Made by a program: the position numbers and the translations under genes. DNA of 64,000 nt from NCBI GenBank assembly GCA_943788725.1, contig CALSRJ010000001.1, positions 62,001-126,000 on the forward strand, written 5' to 3'. The DNA comes from an uncultured Flavobacteriales bacterium (GTDB lineage Bacteria; Bacteroidota; Bacteroidia; Flavobacteriales_G; Salibacteraceae). The notes under the pieces are model-generated. The model did no database searches and was not told where the DNA came from. It was given only the letters and a program-made list of their open reading frames with translations. This document shows, piece by piece, positions 25,153 to 33,032 of the stretch; the stretch's first letter is position 1; each line of letters opens with the position of its first letter.

Positions 25153-25785
25153 ATGAGTTACGAAGCGGTACGAAAGGATTATGTCAAGCACACCCTGGAA
25201 GAATCGGATTGTTTGCCCGACCCCATCCACATGCTGGAAGATTGGTTGAAAGAAGCCTTGAAAGAAATGGAGGACGCCAATGCGATGACCTTGACCACGG
25301 TCAACCCAGACGGTTTTCCTGAAAGCAGGGTAGTGCTGATTCGTCAGTTAGATCAGGAAGGTTTGGTATTTTACACGAACTACGACAGCGCAAAGGGTAA
25401 AGACATAGCCATCCATCCCAAAGTGGGCGTGAACTTTTTTTGGCCTTGGCTTGAACGACAAGTTCGTGTGCGAGGTATCGCCGAGCGCCTATCCGCCGAA
25501 GCGAGCGACGCCTACTTCAATTCGAGACCGCGAGAAAGCCAGCTGGGGGCATGGGCGAGCATCCAGAGCGAAGAAATGACCACGCGCGATCAATTGGACA
25601 AAAGATTGGTGGAATGCACGGAGCGATTCAAAGATCAGGACGTTCCAAGGCCTCCGCATTGGGGAGGCTTTCGAATCAAACCGCAGTACTTTGAATTTTG
25701 GCAAGGACGAAGCAATCGCTTACACGACCGAATCAGATACGAGTCCGTTGAAGGAGGATGGAAGCTTAGCCGATTGTTTCCTTAG
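25153..25785 (+). CDS. pdxH: Pyridoxamine 5'-phosphate oxidase
   Basis: FMN enzyme that oxidises pyridoxine or pyridoxamine 5'-phosphate to PLP. The 210-aa length is normal. FMN and substrate motifs: TLTTVNPDGFPESRVVLIR, FYTNYDSAKGKDIA, FFWPWLERQVRVRG, SRPRESQLGAWAS, and the C-terminal WGGFRIKPQYFEFWQG...LHDRIRY with the substrate-binding R-L-H. ATG at 25153 (MSYEAVRKDY) is preferred over a TTG 27 nt upstream. The ~210-bp upstream gap (24939-25152) shows no gene or RNA I can support. Confidence 0.96.
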   Translation: MSYEAVRKDYVKHTLEESDCLPDPIHMLEDWLKEALKEMEDANAMTLTTVNPDGFPESRVVLIRQLDQEGLVFYTNYDSAKGKDIAIHPKVGVNFFWPWLERQVRVRGIAERLSAEASDAYFNSRPRESQLGAWASIQSEEMTTRDQLDKRLVECTERFKDQDVPRPPHWGGFRIKPQYFEFWQGRSNRLHDRIRYESVEGGWKLSRLFP

Positions 25786-25792
25786 CGAAAAC

Positions 25793-26026
25793 TTACTTTT
25801 TAGCAGCTGCTTTCTTAGCTGCCGGGGCTTTGGCCTTGGTTGCGGCTGCCTTCTTAGCAGGAGCCTTCTTGGCAGGAGCAGCCTTCTTCTCGCTTGCCGC
25901 AGCAGCCATCGTTTCTTCATTCATGACCTTAGTAACAGGACGTACACGCTTCTTTTTTTGACGGGTCTTCCCGTAGCTTCCTGCTATGATTTTTCCGCGT
26001 GCTGTTTTCTTATCTCCTTTTCCCAT
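25793..26026 (-). CDS. 30S ribosomal protein THX with lysine/alanine-rich tail
   Basis: A 77-aa basic protein. Residues 1-27 (MGKGDKKTARGKIIAGSYGK, then TRQKKKR) match the small-subunit protein THX (bTHX), which in Thermus is only about 27 residues long and fills a cavity in the 30S head. Residues 45-77 form a low-complexity tail of KKAPAKKAAA type, like bacterial histone H1 (Hc1) tails. This end could bind RNA or DNA. The combination explains why such genes are sometimes called histone-like. It lies in the same direction as and after hup. Confidence 0.85.
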   Translation of the reverse strand: MGKGDKKTARGKIIAGSYGKTRQKKKRVRPVTKVMNEETMAAAASEKKAAPAKKAPAKKAAATKAKAPAAKKAAAKK

Positions 26027-26089
26027 GGTCTAGATTTTAAATGAACGACAAATATAGAAATCCGAAGGTAGTGGCTTCTGCGCATAAAA

Positions 26090-26121
26090 AAGGGTCTGAC
26101 AACCAATGTTATCAGACCCTT
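26090..26121 (-). terminator. Rho-independent terminator of hup
   Basis: Stem AAGGGTCTGA (26090-26099) with TCAGACCCTT (26112-26121), extended by AAC/GTT with one bulge. An A-run at 26086-26091 gives the U-tract in the minus direction, 20 nt after the hup stop. Confidence 0.85.
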
Positions 26122-26140
26122 CGAAATGCTTTTGCTTTTC

Positions 26141-26413
26141 TTAGTTCACAGATCCGCTAAGGTCAGCACCTGCTTTGAACTTAACAACGTTCTTAGCAGC
26201 GATTTTGATTTCCTTACCAGTTTGTGGGTTACGGCCAGTTCTAGCAGAACGCTTAGAAACTGAGAAAGAACCGAATCCAACGAGCGCTACACGGTTGCCC
26301 TTCTTAAGTGCTCCAGTGGTAGTGTCGATAAATGCGTCCAATGCTTTTTTAGCATCAGCCTTAGAAATTCCGGCTCCGTTAGCCATAGCTTCAATCAATT
26401 CAGCCTTGTTCAT
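26141..26413 (-). CDS. hup: HU family DNA-binding protein
   Basis: A 90-aa nucleoid protein, standard HU length. N-terminal helices [25 protein letters not shown], then the beta arm segment [28 protein letters not shown], which includes the RNPQTG tip with the DNA-intercalating proline, and the C-terminal [12 protein letters not shown]. It bends and compacts DNA as a dimer. A strong terminator follows. The upstream gap 26414-26590 has a short AAACAATTTGTTT palindrome at about 26433 of unknown meaning. Confidence 0.97.
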   Translation of the reverse strand: MNKAELIEAMANGAGISKADAKKALDAFIDTTTGALKKGNRVALVGFGSFSVSKRSARTGRNPQTGKEIKIAAKNVVKFKAGADLSGSVN

Positions 26414-26590
26414 GTTAATTGGTTTTTTAGGTTAAACAATTTGTTTCAACGAGACAAATATTAGTCGGAACCTTAGAGACTGCAAGCCTTTTAGCGCGTT
26501 TTGTTGATAAAAGCGCCTCTTTGTTAATAAGTGGACCCTGTTTTAGGGTGTTTTGCGGTCAATTGACCTAATAAAATTTGGAAAACCGCG

Positions 26591-26995
26591 TCATTGTTGG
26601 TCTACAAAGACTCGATCGCTTCCATCAAATTGAGGTGTTTGAATGCTCAATACCTTCATCGGTTCGTCCTTCAAAACCTGAACAGAGTGATGCGTGCCCT
26701 TTGGAATGAATACATAGTCTCCTTTTTGTATTGTGCGTTCTTCTTCCCCCAAGGTCATGGTGCCTTTTCCTTCCAGTATGTATACAACTTCTGTATGCGC
26801 CGCGTGGAAATGTTCTTTCACCGACTGCTTTACCCATATGACATAAGAGGTGGTAAGAGGATCGTCGTCTAATTTTTGCACGTGGATATTGTCATAGGCT
26901 TCGCTGGGTGCCAGATCTTCTAAAGACCGAAACTGCTGCCCCGCACAGAGCGAAGAGAAAGCGATGAACATAATGCTGACAAGGAAGGTTCTCAT
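26591..26995 (-). CDS. Exported cupin-domain protein
   Basis: A 134-aa protein with signal peptide (residues 1-19, ending SSLCAGQ). The single cupin 2 domain (about 40-125) has motif 1 HFHAAHTEVVYILEGKGTM and motif 2 YVFIPKGTHHSVQV. The metal ligands His (HFH), the Glu-equivalent position and the final HH are all visible. Small exported cupins may be dioxygenases, isomerases or sensors; the substrate is unknown. Single gene with no partner. Confidence 0.85.
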   Translation of the reverse strand: MRTFLVSIMFIAFSSLCAGQQFRSLEDLAPSEAYDNIHVQKLDDDPLTTSYVIWVKQSVKEHFHAAHTEVVYILEGKGTMTLGEEERTIQKGDYVFIPKGTHHSVQVLKDEPMKVLSIQTPQFDGSDRVFVDQQ

Positions 26996-27046
26996 GGTGG
27001 TGTACTAAATAGATGTTCGACTAAGTTAACGAAAGGGGAAAATTCG

Positions 27047-27074
27047 TTGAGCAGATATTCAACTTCTATCTTTG
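27047..27074 (+). promoter_or_regulatory. Bacteroidota-type promoter of rocD
   Basis: TTG (27047-27049), 17-nt spacer, TATCTTTG (27067-27074). ATG follows at 27100. Confidence 0.6.
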
Positions 27075-27099
27075 GGCCCGATTACCAAAACGCACGCAC

Positions 27100-28383
27100 A
27101 TGATCACATCATCACAACTATCCTCTAAGGAGGCGATTGCGCTCGAAGACAAGTATGGAGCCCATAATTATCACCCACTGCCCGTAGTGCTGGACAGAGG
27201 TGAAGGGGTGTACGTGTGGGATGTTGAAGGAAAGCAGTACTACGATTTTCTTTCAGCGTACTCTGCCGTGAATCAGGGCCATTGCCATCCGCGTATCGTC
27301 GGAGCCATGACGGATCAAGCCAGCAAATTGACGCTGACGAGTCGTGCCTTTTATAATTCTCGCTTGGGAGAATACGAGCAATTCATCACTGATTACTTCA
27401 AGTTTGACAAAGTCTTGCCGATGAACTCAGGGGCAGAAGCAGTGGAGACGGCCCTGAAGTTGGTCCGTAAATACGGCTATGAGAAAAAGGGTGTCCCTGA
27501 GAACGAAGCGAAGATCATCGTCGCCAACGATAACTTCCACGGACGCACGACGACCATCATCTCGTTTTCGAACGACGAAGACGCAAGAAAGAATTTTGGA
27601 CCTTACACGGATGGATTCGGATCCATTCCTTACAATGACCTGCAAGCGCTTGAGCAAGCAGTCCAGCAGCCAGGCGTTGTGGCTTTCTTGGTGGAGCCCA
27701 TCCAGGGGGAGGCCGGGGTCAATACCCCAGCCGACGATTACATCCGAAAAGCAAAGGAGATATGTGCTCAACACGATGTGCTATTCATCGCCGATGAAAT
27801 CCAAACGGGTATTGCTCGTACCGGTGCATTGCTCGCCGTCTGTGGGAAATGCTCCTGCGAAGGCCATTGCGAGCGTCAAGCGGCGACCTACACAAGACCC
27901 GATGTGCTCATCTTGGGCAAGGCATTGAGCGGAGGGGCCTACCCTGTGTCTGCGGTGTTAGCAGATGACGAGATCATGAACGTGATCAAGCCAGGTCAAC
28001 ACGGGAGTACGTTTGGAGGAAATCCGATCGCCGCCGCCGTGGGTATGGAAGCCTTAAAGGTGGTCCAGGATGAGCATCTGGCGCAGAATGCTCGAAGGCT
28101 CGGTGACCTCTTTCGCGCTGAAATGCAGAGATTGGTAAATGAGTTTTACATATTAAGACTCGTGCGCGGCCGCGGCTTGCTCAATGCCGTAGTCATCAAT
28201 GACGATGAGGATAGCTCCACAGCTTGGGACATCTGCGTGCGTTTGAAAGACAATGGATTGTTGGCAAAACCCACCCACGGAAACATCATTCGTTTCGCGC
28301 CTCCTTTGGTGATGACGGAAGAGCAGTTGATGGATTGCGTGCGCATCATCCGAGAAACGATCATTGAACACATCAACGCCTGA
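27100..28383 (+). CDS. rocD: Ornithine--oxo-acid transaminase
   Basis: Class III PLP aminotransferase that converts ornithine and 2-oxoglutarate to glutamate semialdehyde and glutamate. The PLP lysine is K274 in LILGKALSGGAYPVS, with D232 in ADEIQTGIARTG. The substrate region is GAHNYHPLPVVL and the family signature VEPIQGEAGV. The 427-aa length is slightly above usual because of a cysteine-rich insertion at 248-257 (CGKCSCEGHC). It is upstream of lipA by about 50 nt. Confidence 0.93.
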   Translation: MITSSQLSSKEAIALEDKYGAHNYHPLPVVLDRGEGVYVWDVEGKQYYDFLSAYSAVNQGHCHPRIVGAMTDQASKLTLTSRAFYNSRLGEYEQFITDYFKFDKVLPMNSGAEAVETALKLVRKYGYEKKGVPENEAKIIVANDNFHGRTTTIISFSNDEDARKNFGPYTDGFGSIPYNDLQALEQAVQQPGVVAFLVEPIQGEAGVNTPADDYIRKAKEICAQHDVLFIADEIQTGIARTGALLAVCGKCSCEGHCERQAATYTRPDVLILGKALSGGAYPVSAVLADDEIMNVIKPGQHGSTFGGNPIAAAVGMEALKVVQDEHLAQNARRLGDLFRAEMQRLVNEFYILRLVRGRGLLNAVVINDDEDSSTAWDICVRLKDNGLLAKPTHGNIIRFAPPLVMTEEQLMDCVRIIRETIIEHINA

Positions 28384-28436
28384 TAGAAAGCAGTACGCCC
28401 ACTTGGGACAAGGCAACTAATAATTGGAAGAACAGC

Positions 28437-29315
28437 ATGGCAAACTTGCTCAAGAACAAGGAAGACCAAGAGGTAAAGATCCGCAAGCCGAAATGGCTCA
28501 AGGTGAAGATCCCTGGAGGGAAGGATTATTTGAAGGTGAAGGAGGTAGTGGAAGAGCGTAACCTCCACACGATTTGTTCGAGTGGTAAATGCCCCAACCA
28601 AAGCGAGTGTTGGAGTGCAGGTACGGCTACGTTCATGATTCTAGGCAACACCTGTACGAGGTCTTGCCAGTTTTGCAATGTAGATACGGGTGCAGGCGAG
28701 GAGGTCGATATCTTCGAGCCAGCAAAGGTGGCTGAAAGCATTCGCGTAATGGGGCTAAAGCACGCGGTTATTACATCCGTAGATCGAGACGACCTCGCCG
28801 ACGGAGGCGCTGGTCATTGGAAGAAGACGGTGGAAATGATCCGCAAAAAGAATCCTGGTGTGACCATTGAGACCTTGATCCCTGATTTTAAAGGCGAGTG
28901 GGAAAACCTCAACCCCATCCTCGAGGTGAAGCCAGAGGTGGTGTCGCACAACATTGAGACCGTAGAGCGCATCACGAAGAAAGTGCGGATCCAAGCAAAG
29001 TATTGGAGAAGCATGGAGGTGCTGAAACGCTTGAAGGAAGGCGGTATTGAACGCACGAAGAGTGGCATTATGGTTGGACTCGGTGAAACCGAAGAGGAAG
29101 TGGTGCAAACCCTAAAAGACCTTCACGATCAGGGCGTTTCAGTAGTGACGATCGGTCAGTACTTGCAACCGTCTAAAAAACACCTGCCGGTTTCTGAATG
29201 GGTTACTCCCGAACAGTTCCAACGATACAAGGAGCTAGGCGAAGGATTGGGCATCGAGCACGTAGAGAGCGGACCACTCGTCCGCAGTAGCTACCACGCC
29301 GAAAGGCATGTGTAA
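28437..29315 (+). CDS. lipA: Lipoyl synthase
   Basis: Radical-SAM enzyme that inserts two sulfurs into protein-bound octanoyl groups to make lipoyl cofactors. The auxiliary cluster cysteines are C47, C52 and C58 (CSSGKCPNQSEC). The SAM cluster is C73, C77 and C80 (CTRSCQFC). The C-terminal serine ligand lies in VRSSYHA near residue 286. The 292-aa length is standard. Lipoate is needed by the ketoacid dehydrogenase complexes, one E1 of which is at 48295-50271 in this window. Confidence 0.97.
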   Translation: MANLLKNKEDQEVKIRKPKWLKVKIPGGKDYLKVKEVVEERNLHTICSSGKCPNQSECWSAGTATFMILGNTCTRSCQFCNVDTGAGEEVDIFEPAKVAESIRVMGLKHAVITSVDRDDLADGGAGHWKKTVEMIRKKNPGVTIETLIPDFKGEWENLNPILEVKPEVVSHNIETVERITKKVRIQAKYWRSMEVLKRLKEGGIERTKSGIMVGLGETEEEVVQTLKDLHDQGVSVVTIGQYLQPSKKHLPVSEWVTPEQFQRYKELGEGLGIEHVESGPLVRSSYHAERHV

Positions 29316-29318
29316 AGA

Positions 29319-29834
29319 CTAAGGAGCCATTTCAAGAGAGCGAGCCAGGGCCTTGTCTACAAGCGATTGGTAGAGGCTGGTCCAATCTCGATGGATGTCT
29401 TGCATGATCATGCTGTTCCTAGATCGATCGGTTTTGGCCGGAGGGCCTTGTCCTAGCACTTGTTGAGGTGAGCCCGCTGGAAAGTCGAATTCATAGGTTG
29501 CCCACACTTTGTACAGATGATCTTGTGTGTATTGAATGCACACGCGATACGCGGCATAATACCAAAGTGGGGTAGTGGTATTTCTTATCTCATACAATTG
29601 GCGTTTACGGTTATAGGTGATTCCACCCCCGTGCGCTTCACTGATTTCTTCTAGTAAGACATCAGGTATTCCAGTGTACCTGAAATACAGGTATGGGTCG
29701 TAGTATTCTTGTTCAGGAGTACCCGTGAAAAATATGACCTTGTTGAAAGGTACGCCTTCATCAGGAGGATTACCCTGAGCCAAAGATGTAAGGACAGTAG
29801 GTAGCAGGAACAATGTGATCAGCCAGTATTTCAT
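29319..29834 (-). CDS. Exported hypothetical protein
   Basis: A 171-aa protein with signal peptide (MKYWLITLFLLPTVLTSLAQ). The mature part is aromatic-rich (PEQEYYDPYLYFRYTG, PLWYYAAYRVCIQYTQ) and has no motif I recognise. It is convergent with lipA (3-nt gap) and follows the bestrophin gene on the same strand by about 20 nt. ATG at 29834 fits the signal peptide better than the one four codons upstream. Function unknown. Confidence 0.65.
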   Translation of the reverse strand: MKYWLITLFLLPTVLTSLAQGNPPDEGVPFNKVIFFTGTPEQEYYDPYLYFRYTGIPDVLLEEISEAHGGGITYNRKRQLYEIRNTTTPLWYYAAYRVCIQYTQDHLYKVWATYEFDFPAGSPQQVLGQGPPAKTDRSRNSMIMQDIHRDWTSLYQSLVDKALARSLEMAP

Positions 29835-29854
29835 GAGGGCGGTCAATACAAATG

Positions 29855-30697
29855 TTATACCTCTTTTAAGTTCCTTTCAATGGTCTCTGCCAGTTCGTCG
29901 GTAGGGAGGTCATCTGTATCCAATCCGAAGGGGTCTTCAATGGACTCTGCGATCAACTCCAAGCTTGCCAAGGTGTAAAAGGTGAATGCAGTCACCAAGG
30001 TGGTCCAATAGCCAAATGAAGCGCCGAGTCCAATGGGCATGGTGACAATGTAAATGAAGATGAATTTCTTGATGAAGATGTTGTAGTTGTAGGGTATGGG
30101 CGTCTTCTTGATACGTTCGCAGGCACCGCATATATCTGTGAAGCGATTGACGTCTTCGAGCATCGCTAGTTCCTGAGCCGTACTGATCTCTGTTGCCTTT
30201 AACTCCGAGTGCATCTGCTGGGCTATCGCGTTTGGTATGTGCTCCATCTCCCCGCTGAGCTGCTCTATTTCCGATTGAATCTCACTCGGGAGCAAGGTGT
30301 AGTCGGCATCTCGGAGGTGCTCTTTTAAGGCGTAGGGATAGAGCATGTTGAGGCGAATCATCCTGTTCTGGCTAGGTTCGTCGCTTACGTAGGTGCGTAT
30401 CTTAAACGAATAATTCCGCGCAACGTTCACCAGCGCTCCCCATTGTTTCCTTCCTTCCCACCAACGCTCATAAGCCGTATTGGTTCTGAATACCAACAAC
30501 AAGGAGATGACAAAGCCCAGTAAGCTGTGCATCACAGAGCTGGAAAAAGATGTGAAGAAGACTTCCTGCTCAAGGTATACCACGATACCGCTGTAGATGG
30601 CTACCGATAGAATTACCCAAAACAATTTGCGGAAGGTATCGCTCTTGTGAAAATGAAAAATGAGGCCGAACCAGTCCTTGGGATTGTAGTGAATCAT
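29855..30697 (-). CDS. Bestrophin family anion channel (UPF0187)
   Basis: A 280-aa inner-membrane protein. Bestrophin signature: MIHYNPKDWFGLIF, TNTAYERWWEGRKQWGALVN, and four hydrophobic segments (about 23-45, 50-68, 205-225, 230-250). Bacterial homologues form pentameric ion channels. I place the start at 30697, because TATCTTTG (30711-30704 on the minus strand) is an exact -7 box 7 nt upstream, which would make the longer frame to 30733 untranslated; the transcript would be leaderless. Confidence 0.88.
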   Translation of the reverse strand: MIHYNPKDWFGLIFHFHKSDTFRKLFWVILSVAIYSGIVVYLEQEVFFTSFSSSVMHSLLGFVISLLLVFRTNTAYERWWEGRKQWGALVNVARNYSFKIRTYVSDEPSQNRMIRLNMLYPYALKEHLRDADYTLLPSEIQSEIEQLSGEMEHIPNAIAQQMHSELKATEISTAQELAMLEDVNRFTDICGACERIKKTPIPYNYNIFIKKFIFIYIVTMPIGLGASFGYWTTLVTAFTFYTLASLELIAESIEDPFGLDTDDLPTDELAETIERNLKEV

Positions 30698-30703
30698 ATG
30701 CCG

Positions 30704-30711
30704 CAAAGATA
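30704..30711 (-). promoter_or_regulatory. -7 box of the bestrophin gene
   Basis: Minus-strand TATCTTTG (30711-30704), exact TAnnTTTG, 7 nt before the ATG at 30697. Used to choose the start. Confidence 0.45.
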
Positions 30712-30789
30712 ACGCTTGTAGAAGGCTGAACATTGAAGTATAAGCGGCACGGAGGTGCTAGAGGCAAGCGTTTCCAATCCGTCAAATAC

Positions 30790-30797
30790 TACCTTTG
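30790..30797 (+). promoter_or_regulatory. -7 box of pepT
   Basis: TACCTTTG, exact TAnnTTTG, 20 nt before the ATG at 30818. Confidence 0.45.
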
Positions 30798-30817
30798 AAT
30801 TCAAACGCGCTAACGCT

Positions 30818-32059
30818 ATGCAATACGATTTTACCGCCCTAGATCGCTTCTTACGTTATGTTCAGATCGATAGCCAATCCGACCCACATGCTGAGACCAC
30901 ACCGTCTACCGAGAAGCAGAAGGACCTGAGTCGCTTGCTTGTCAAAGAGTTGCAGGAGATCGGTATGGTCGATGCTGAAATGGATGAACACGGCTACGTG
31001 TATGCTACCATACCAGCCAATACTGAAAAGCAGGTCCCTGTGATTTGTTACTGCTCTCACGTAGATACGTCGCCTGAAAGCAGCGGGAAAAATGTAAAGC
31101 CGATCATCCACCAAAACTACCAAGGCGGTGTTATCACCCTTCCAGCAGATCCCGCTATCAAGATCGACCCAGCAGCGCATCCTGAGCTGAAGAAGAAGAT
31201 CGGAAACGACATCATCACAGCGGATGGCACCACCCTGCTGGGGGCGGACAATAAGGCTGGGGTCGCTGCGATCATGGATGTTGCCCACTATTTCTCCCAG
31301 CACCCTGAGGTCAAGCACGGCGCCATCCGAATTTTGTTCACGCCAGACGAAGAGATCGGCAGAGGAGCAGACAAGGTAGACGTGAAAAAACTCGGGGCAG
31401 ATTACGGCTACACCGTCGATGGCGAAGCCTTAGGATCTTTTGAAGATGAGACCTTCAGCGCGGACATGGTCAATATTACGATTGAGGGTGTTAACTTCCA
31501 TCCAGGATTTGCCAAAGGCAAATTAGAAAGCGCTCTAAAGGCCGCCTCCGAACTAATAGCGGCCCTTCCAAAAGACACTTGGTCTCCTGAAACTACGGAT
31601 GGCCGCGAAGGATTTGTGCACCCCTATGAAATGAAAGCTGGAATCGAAAAGGCAGAACTCACGTTTATCATTCGCTCCTTCGAAGACGCCATGCTGGGCG
31701 AATATGAGCGGCAATTGGAGAATGCCTTGATCGACGTAATGCGCCGCTTTCCAAAGTCGACGTACACCTTTGAGGTGAAGGAGCAATACCGAAACATGAA
31801 GAACGTGATCAGCGCATGCCCGCAGGTGAGCGAATATGCCATCGAGGCCATCAAACGCTCAGGTTTGAAGCCAATAACCGGAAGCATACGAGGTGGAACA
31901 GATGGCTCAAAGCTTTCCTTCATGGGGCTGCCATGTCCGAACATCTTCGCGGGAGAACACAGTTTTCACAGCAAGATGGAATGGGCGAGCGTGCAAGACA
32001 TGCAGAAGGCCGTAGAAACCCTTGTCAACTTGGCTTGCATCTGGGAAGAGCGCAGCTAA
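30818..32059 (+). CDS. pepT: Peptidase T (tripeptide aminopeptidase)
   Basis: M20-family dizinc exopeptidase releasing the N-terminal residue of tripeptides in the cytosol. The 413-aa length is typical. Zinc ligands: CYCSHVDTSPE (His-x-Asp), LLGADNKAG (bridging Asp), FTPDEEIGRGAD (catalytic Glu and ligand Glu), YTVDGEALG (Asp) and the C-terminal FAGEHSFHSKMEW (His). ATG at 30818 (MQYDFTALDRFLRY) is supported by the -7 box upstream. Confidence 0.95.
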   Translation: MQYDFTALDRFLRYVQIDSQSDPHAETTPSTEKQKDLSRLLVKELQEIGMVDAEMDEHGYVYATIPANTEKQVPVICYCSHVDTSPESSGKNVKPIIHQNYQGGVITLPADPAIKIDPAAHPELKKKIGNDIITADGTTLLGADNKAGVAAIMDVAHYFSQHPEVKHGAIRILFTPDEEIGRGADKVDVKKLGADYGYTVDGEALGSFEDETFSADMVNITIEGVNFHPGFAKGKLESALKAASELIAALPKDTWSPETTDGREGFVHPYEMKAGIEKAELTFIIRSFEDAMLGEYERQLENALIDVMRRFPKSTYTFEVKEQYRNMKNVISACPQVSEYAIEAIKRSGLKPITGSIRGGTDGSKLSFMGLPCPNIFAGEHSFHSKMEWASVQDMQKAVETLVNLACIWEERS

Positions 32060-32088
32060 TCGATGCTGTAGTCAGGATGAATACTCGG

Positions 32089-32413
32089 CTAGGCTTTCTT
32101 TACGAATGCTGATTTTAGCTCCATGGAGCCAAAGCCATCCACCTTGCAGGAGATGTTGTGATCGCCTTCGGTGAGTCGAATGTTTTTGACTTTGGTGCCG
32201 GCCTTGATCGGCTTAGGAGCACCTTTCACGGGAAGGTTCTTGATGACGATTACACTGTCCCCATTTTGGAGTGGATTACCAGGCGCATCCAAGGCTTCGA
32301 TGCCTCCGCTTTCGACTGCATCGTTCGGATCCCACTCATGGCCACATCATCAAAGATTCCATCGGATAACCGTAAGGTGAGCTGCACTTAGGGCAGGGGT
32401 GAGTTTCAGACAT
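32089..32413 (-). pseudogene. phnA: phnA-like zinc-ribbon protein gene with frameshift
   Basis: The frame from the ATG at 32413 gives a zinc-ribbon start (SETHPCPKCSSPYGYP) but stops after 25 codons at 32336. In another frame the sequence continues with [15 protein letters not shown] and the full PhnA C-terminal domain ([15 protein letters not shown] ... [20 protein letters not shown] ... KSAFVKKA). The junction at about 32344-32350 lacks the expected CPE part of the second CxxC, which fits an ~11-nt deletion. The 3' part could still be made as a 67-aa fragment. Sequencing error is possible, but the loss of conserved residues argues for a real deletion. Confidence 0.8.
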
Positions 32414-32948
32414 GTATTGGGGGTTGTTTTGTTTGCCATGCCGCACGCTGAAGAGAAAACAGTTGTTGTGGCACTCCGTACATCGTCAATTCTTCTTCAA
32501 GCGTGAAACCAAGTTTGGAAAGCACGTTTGCTGAGGCAAGATTCTCGGGCAAGATGGTTGCTACGATCTCATCCAAGTCTAATTCTTCAAAGCCAAATCG
32601 CAAGGATGCCACTCCTGACTCTGTCGCCAGACCTTTCCCCCAATGTTCCTTTACCAATCGATAACCTAAATCTACACGACCCAAATCTTCCATAAACTTG
32701 AGGCCTGTAAAGCCAATGAACTTACTGTCCTTTTTGAGTTCTATTGCAAACCTGCCGAAGCCGTACGTTTCATAGTCCATCAAAGGTCCCGTTGAAATAA
32801 CTTCCTCTATTTGTTGTAGGGTTTTGACACCACCGTCATTCGTATAGCGATTCACATCCGGGTCTTGCTCCATTGCGTACGATGCTTCTACATCGTCCAT
32901 CGTAAAAGGACGGAGAATTACGCGTGGTGTTTCGATCCGTTTTTTCAT
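32406..32948 (-). CDS. GNAT family N-acetyltransferase (RimJ/RimL type)
   Basis: A 180-aa cytosolic acetyltransferase using acetyl-CoA. Family pattern: TPRVILRPFTMDDVEA at the N-terminus, then FIGFTGLKFMEDLGRVDLGYRL, EHWGKGLATESGVASLRFGF containing the CoA pyrophosphate loop (WGKGLAT), and LPENLASANVLSKLGFTLEEE. The substrate may be a protein N-terminus or a small molecule. Its 3' end overlaps the start of the phnA pseudogene by 8 nt. Confidence 0.88.
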   Translation of the reverse strand: MKKRIETPRVILRPFTMDDVEASYAMEQDPDVNRYTNDGGVKTLQQIEEVISTGPLMDYETYGFGRFAIELKKDSKFIGFTGLKFMEDLGRVDLGYRLVKEHWGKGLATESGVASLRFGFEELDLDEIVATILPENLASANVLSKLGFTLEEELTMYGVPQQLFSLQRAAWQTKQPPIHV

Positions 32949-33032
32949 CTATTTCGTCTCGGACTGATCCGAATTGATCGGATTCTAGGTAGCGTCTACA
33001 TCCCAAGAATAAAGCGGTGGCCTAGTACGAAA

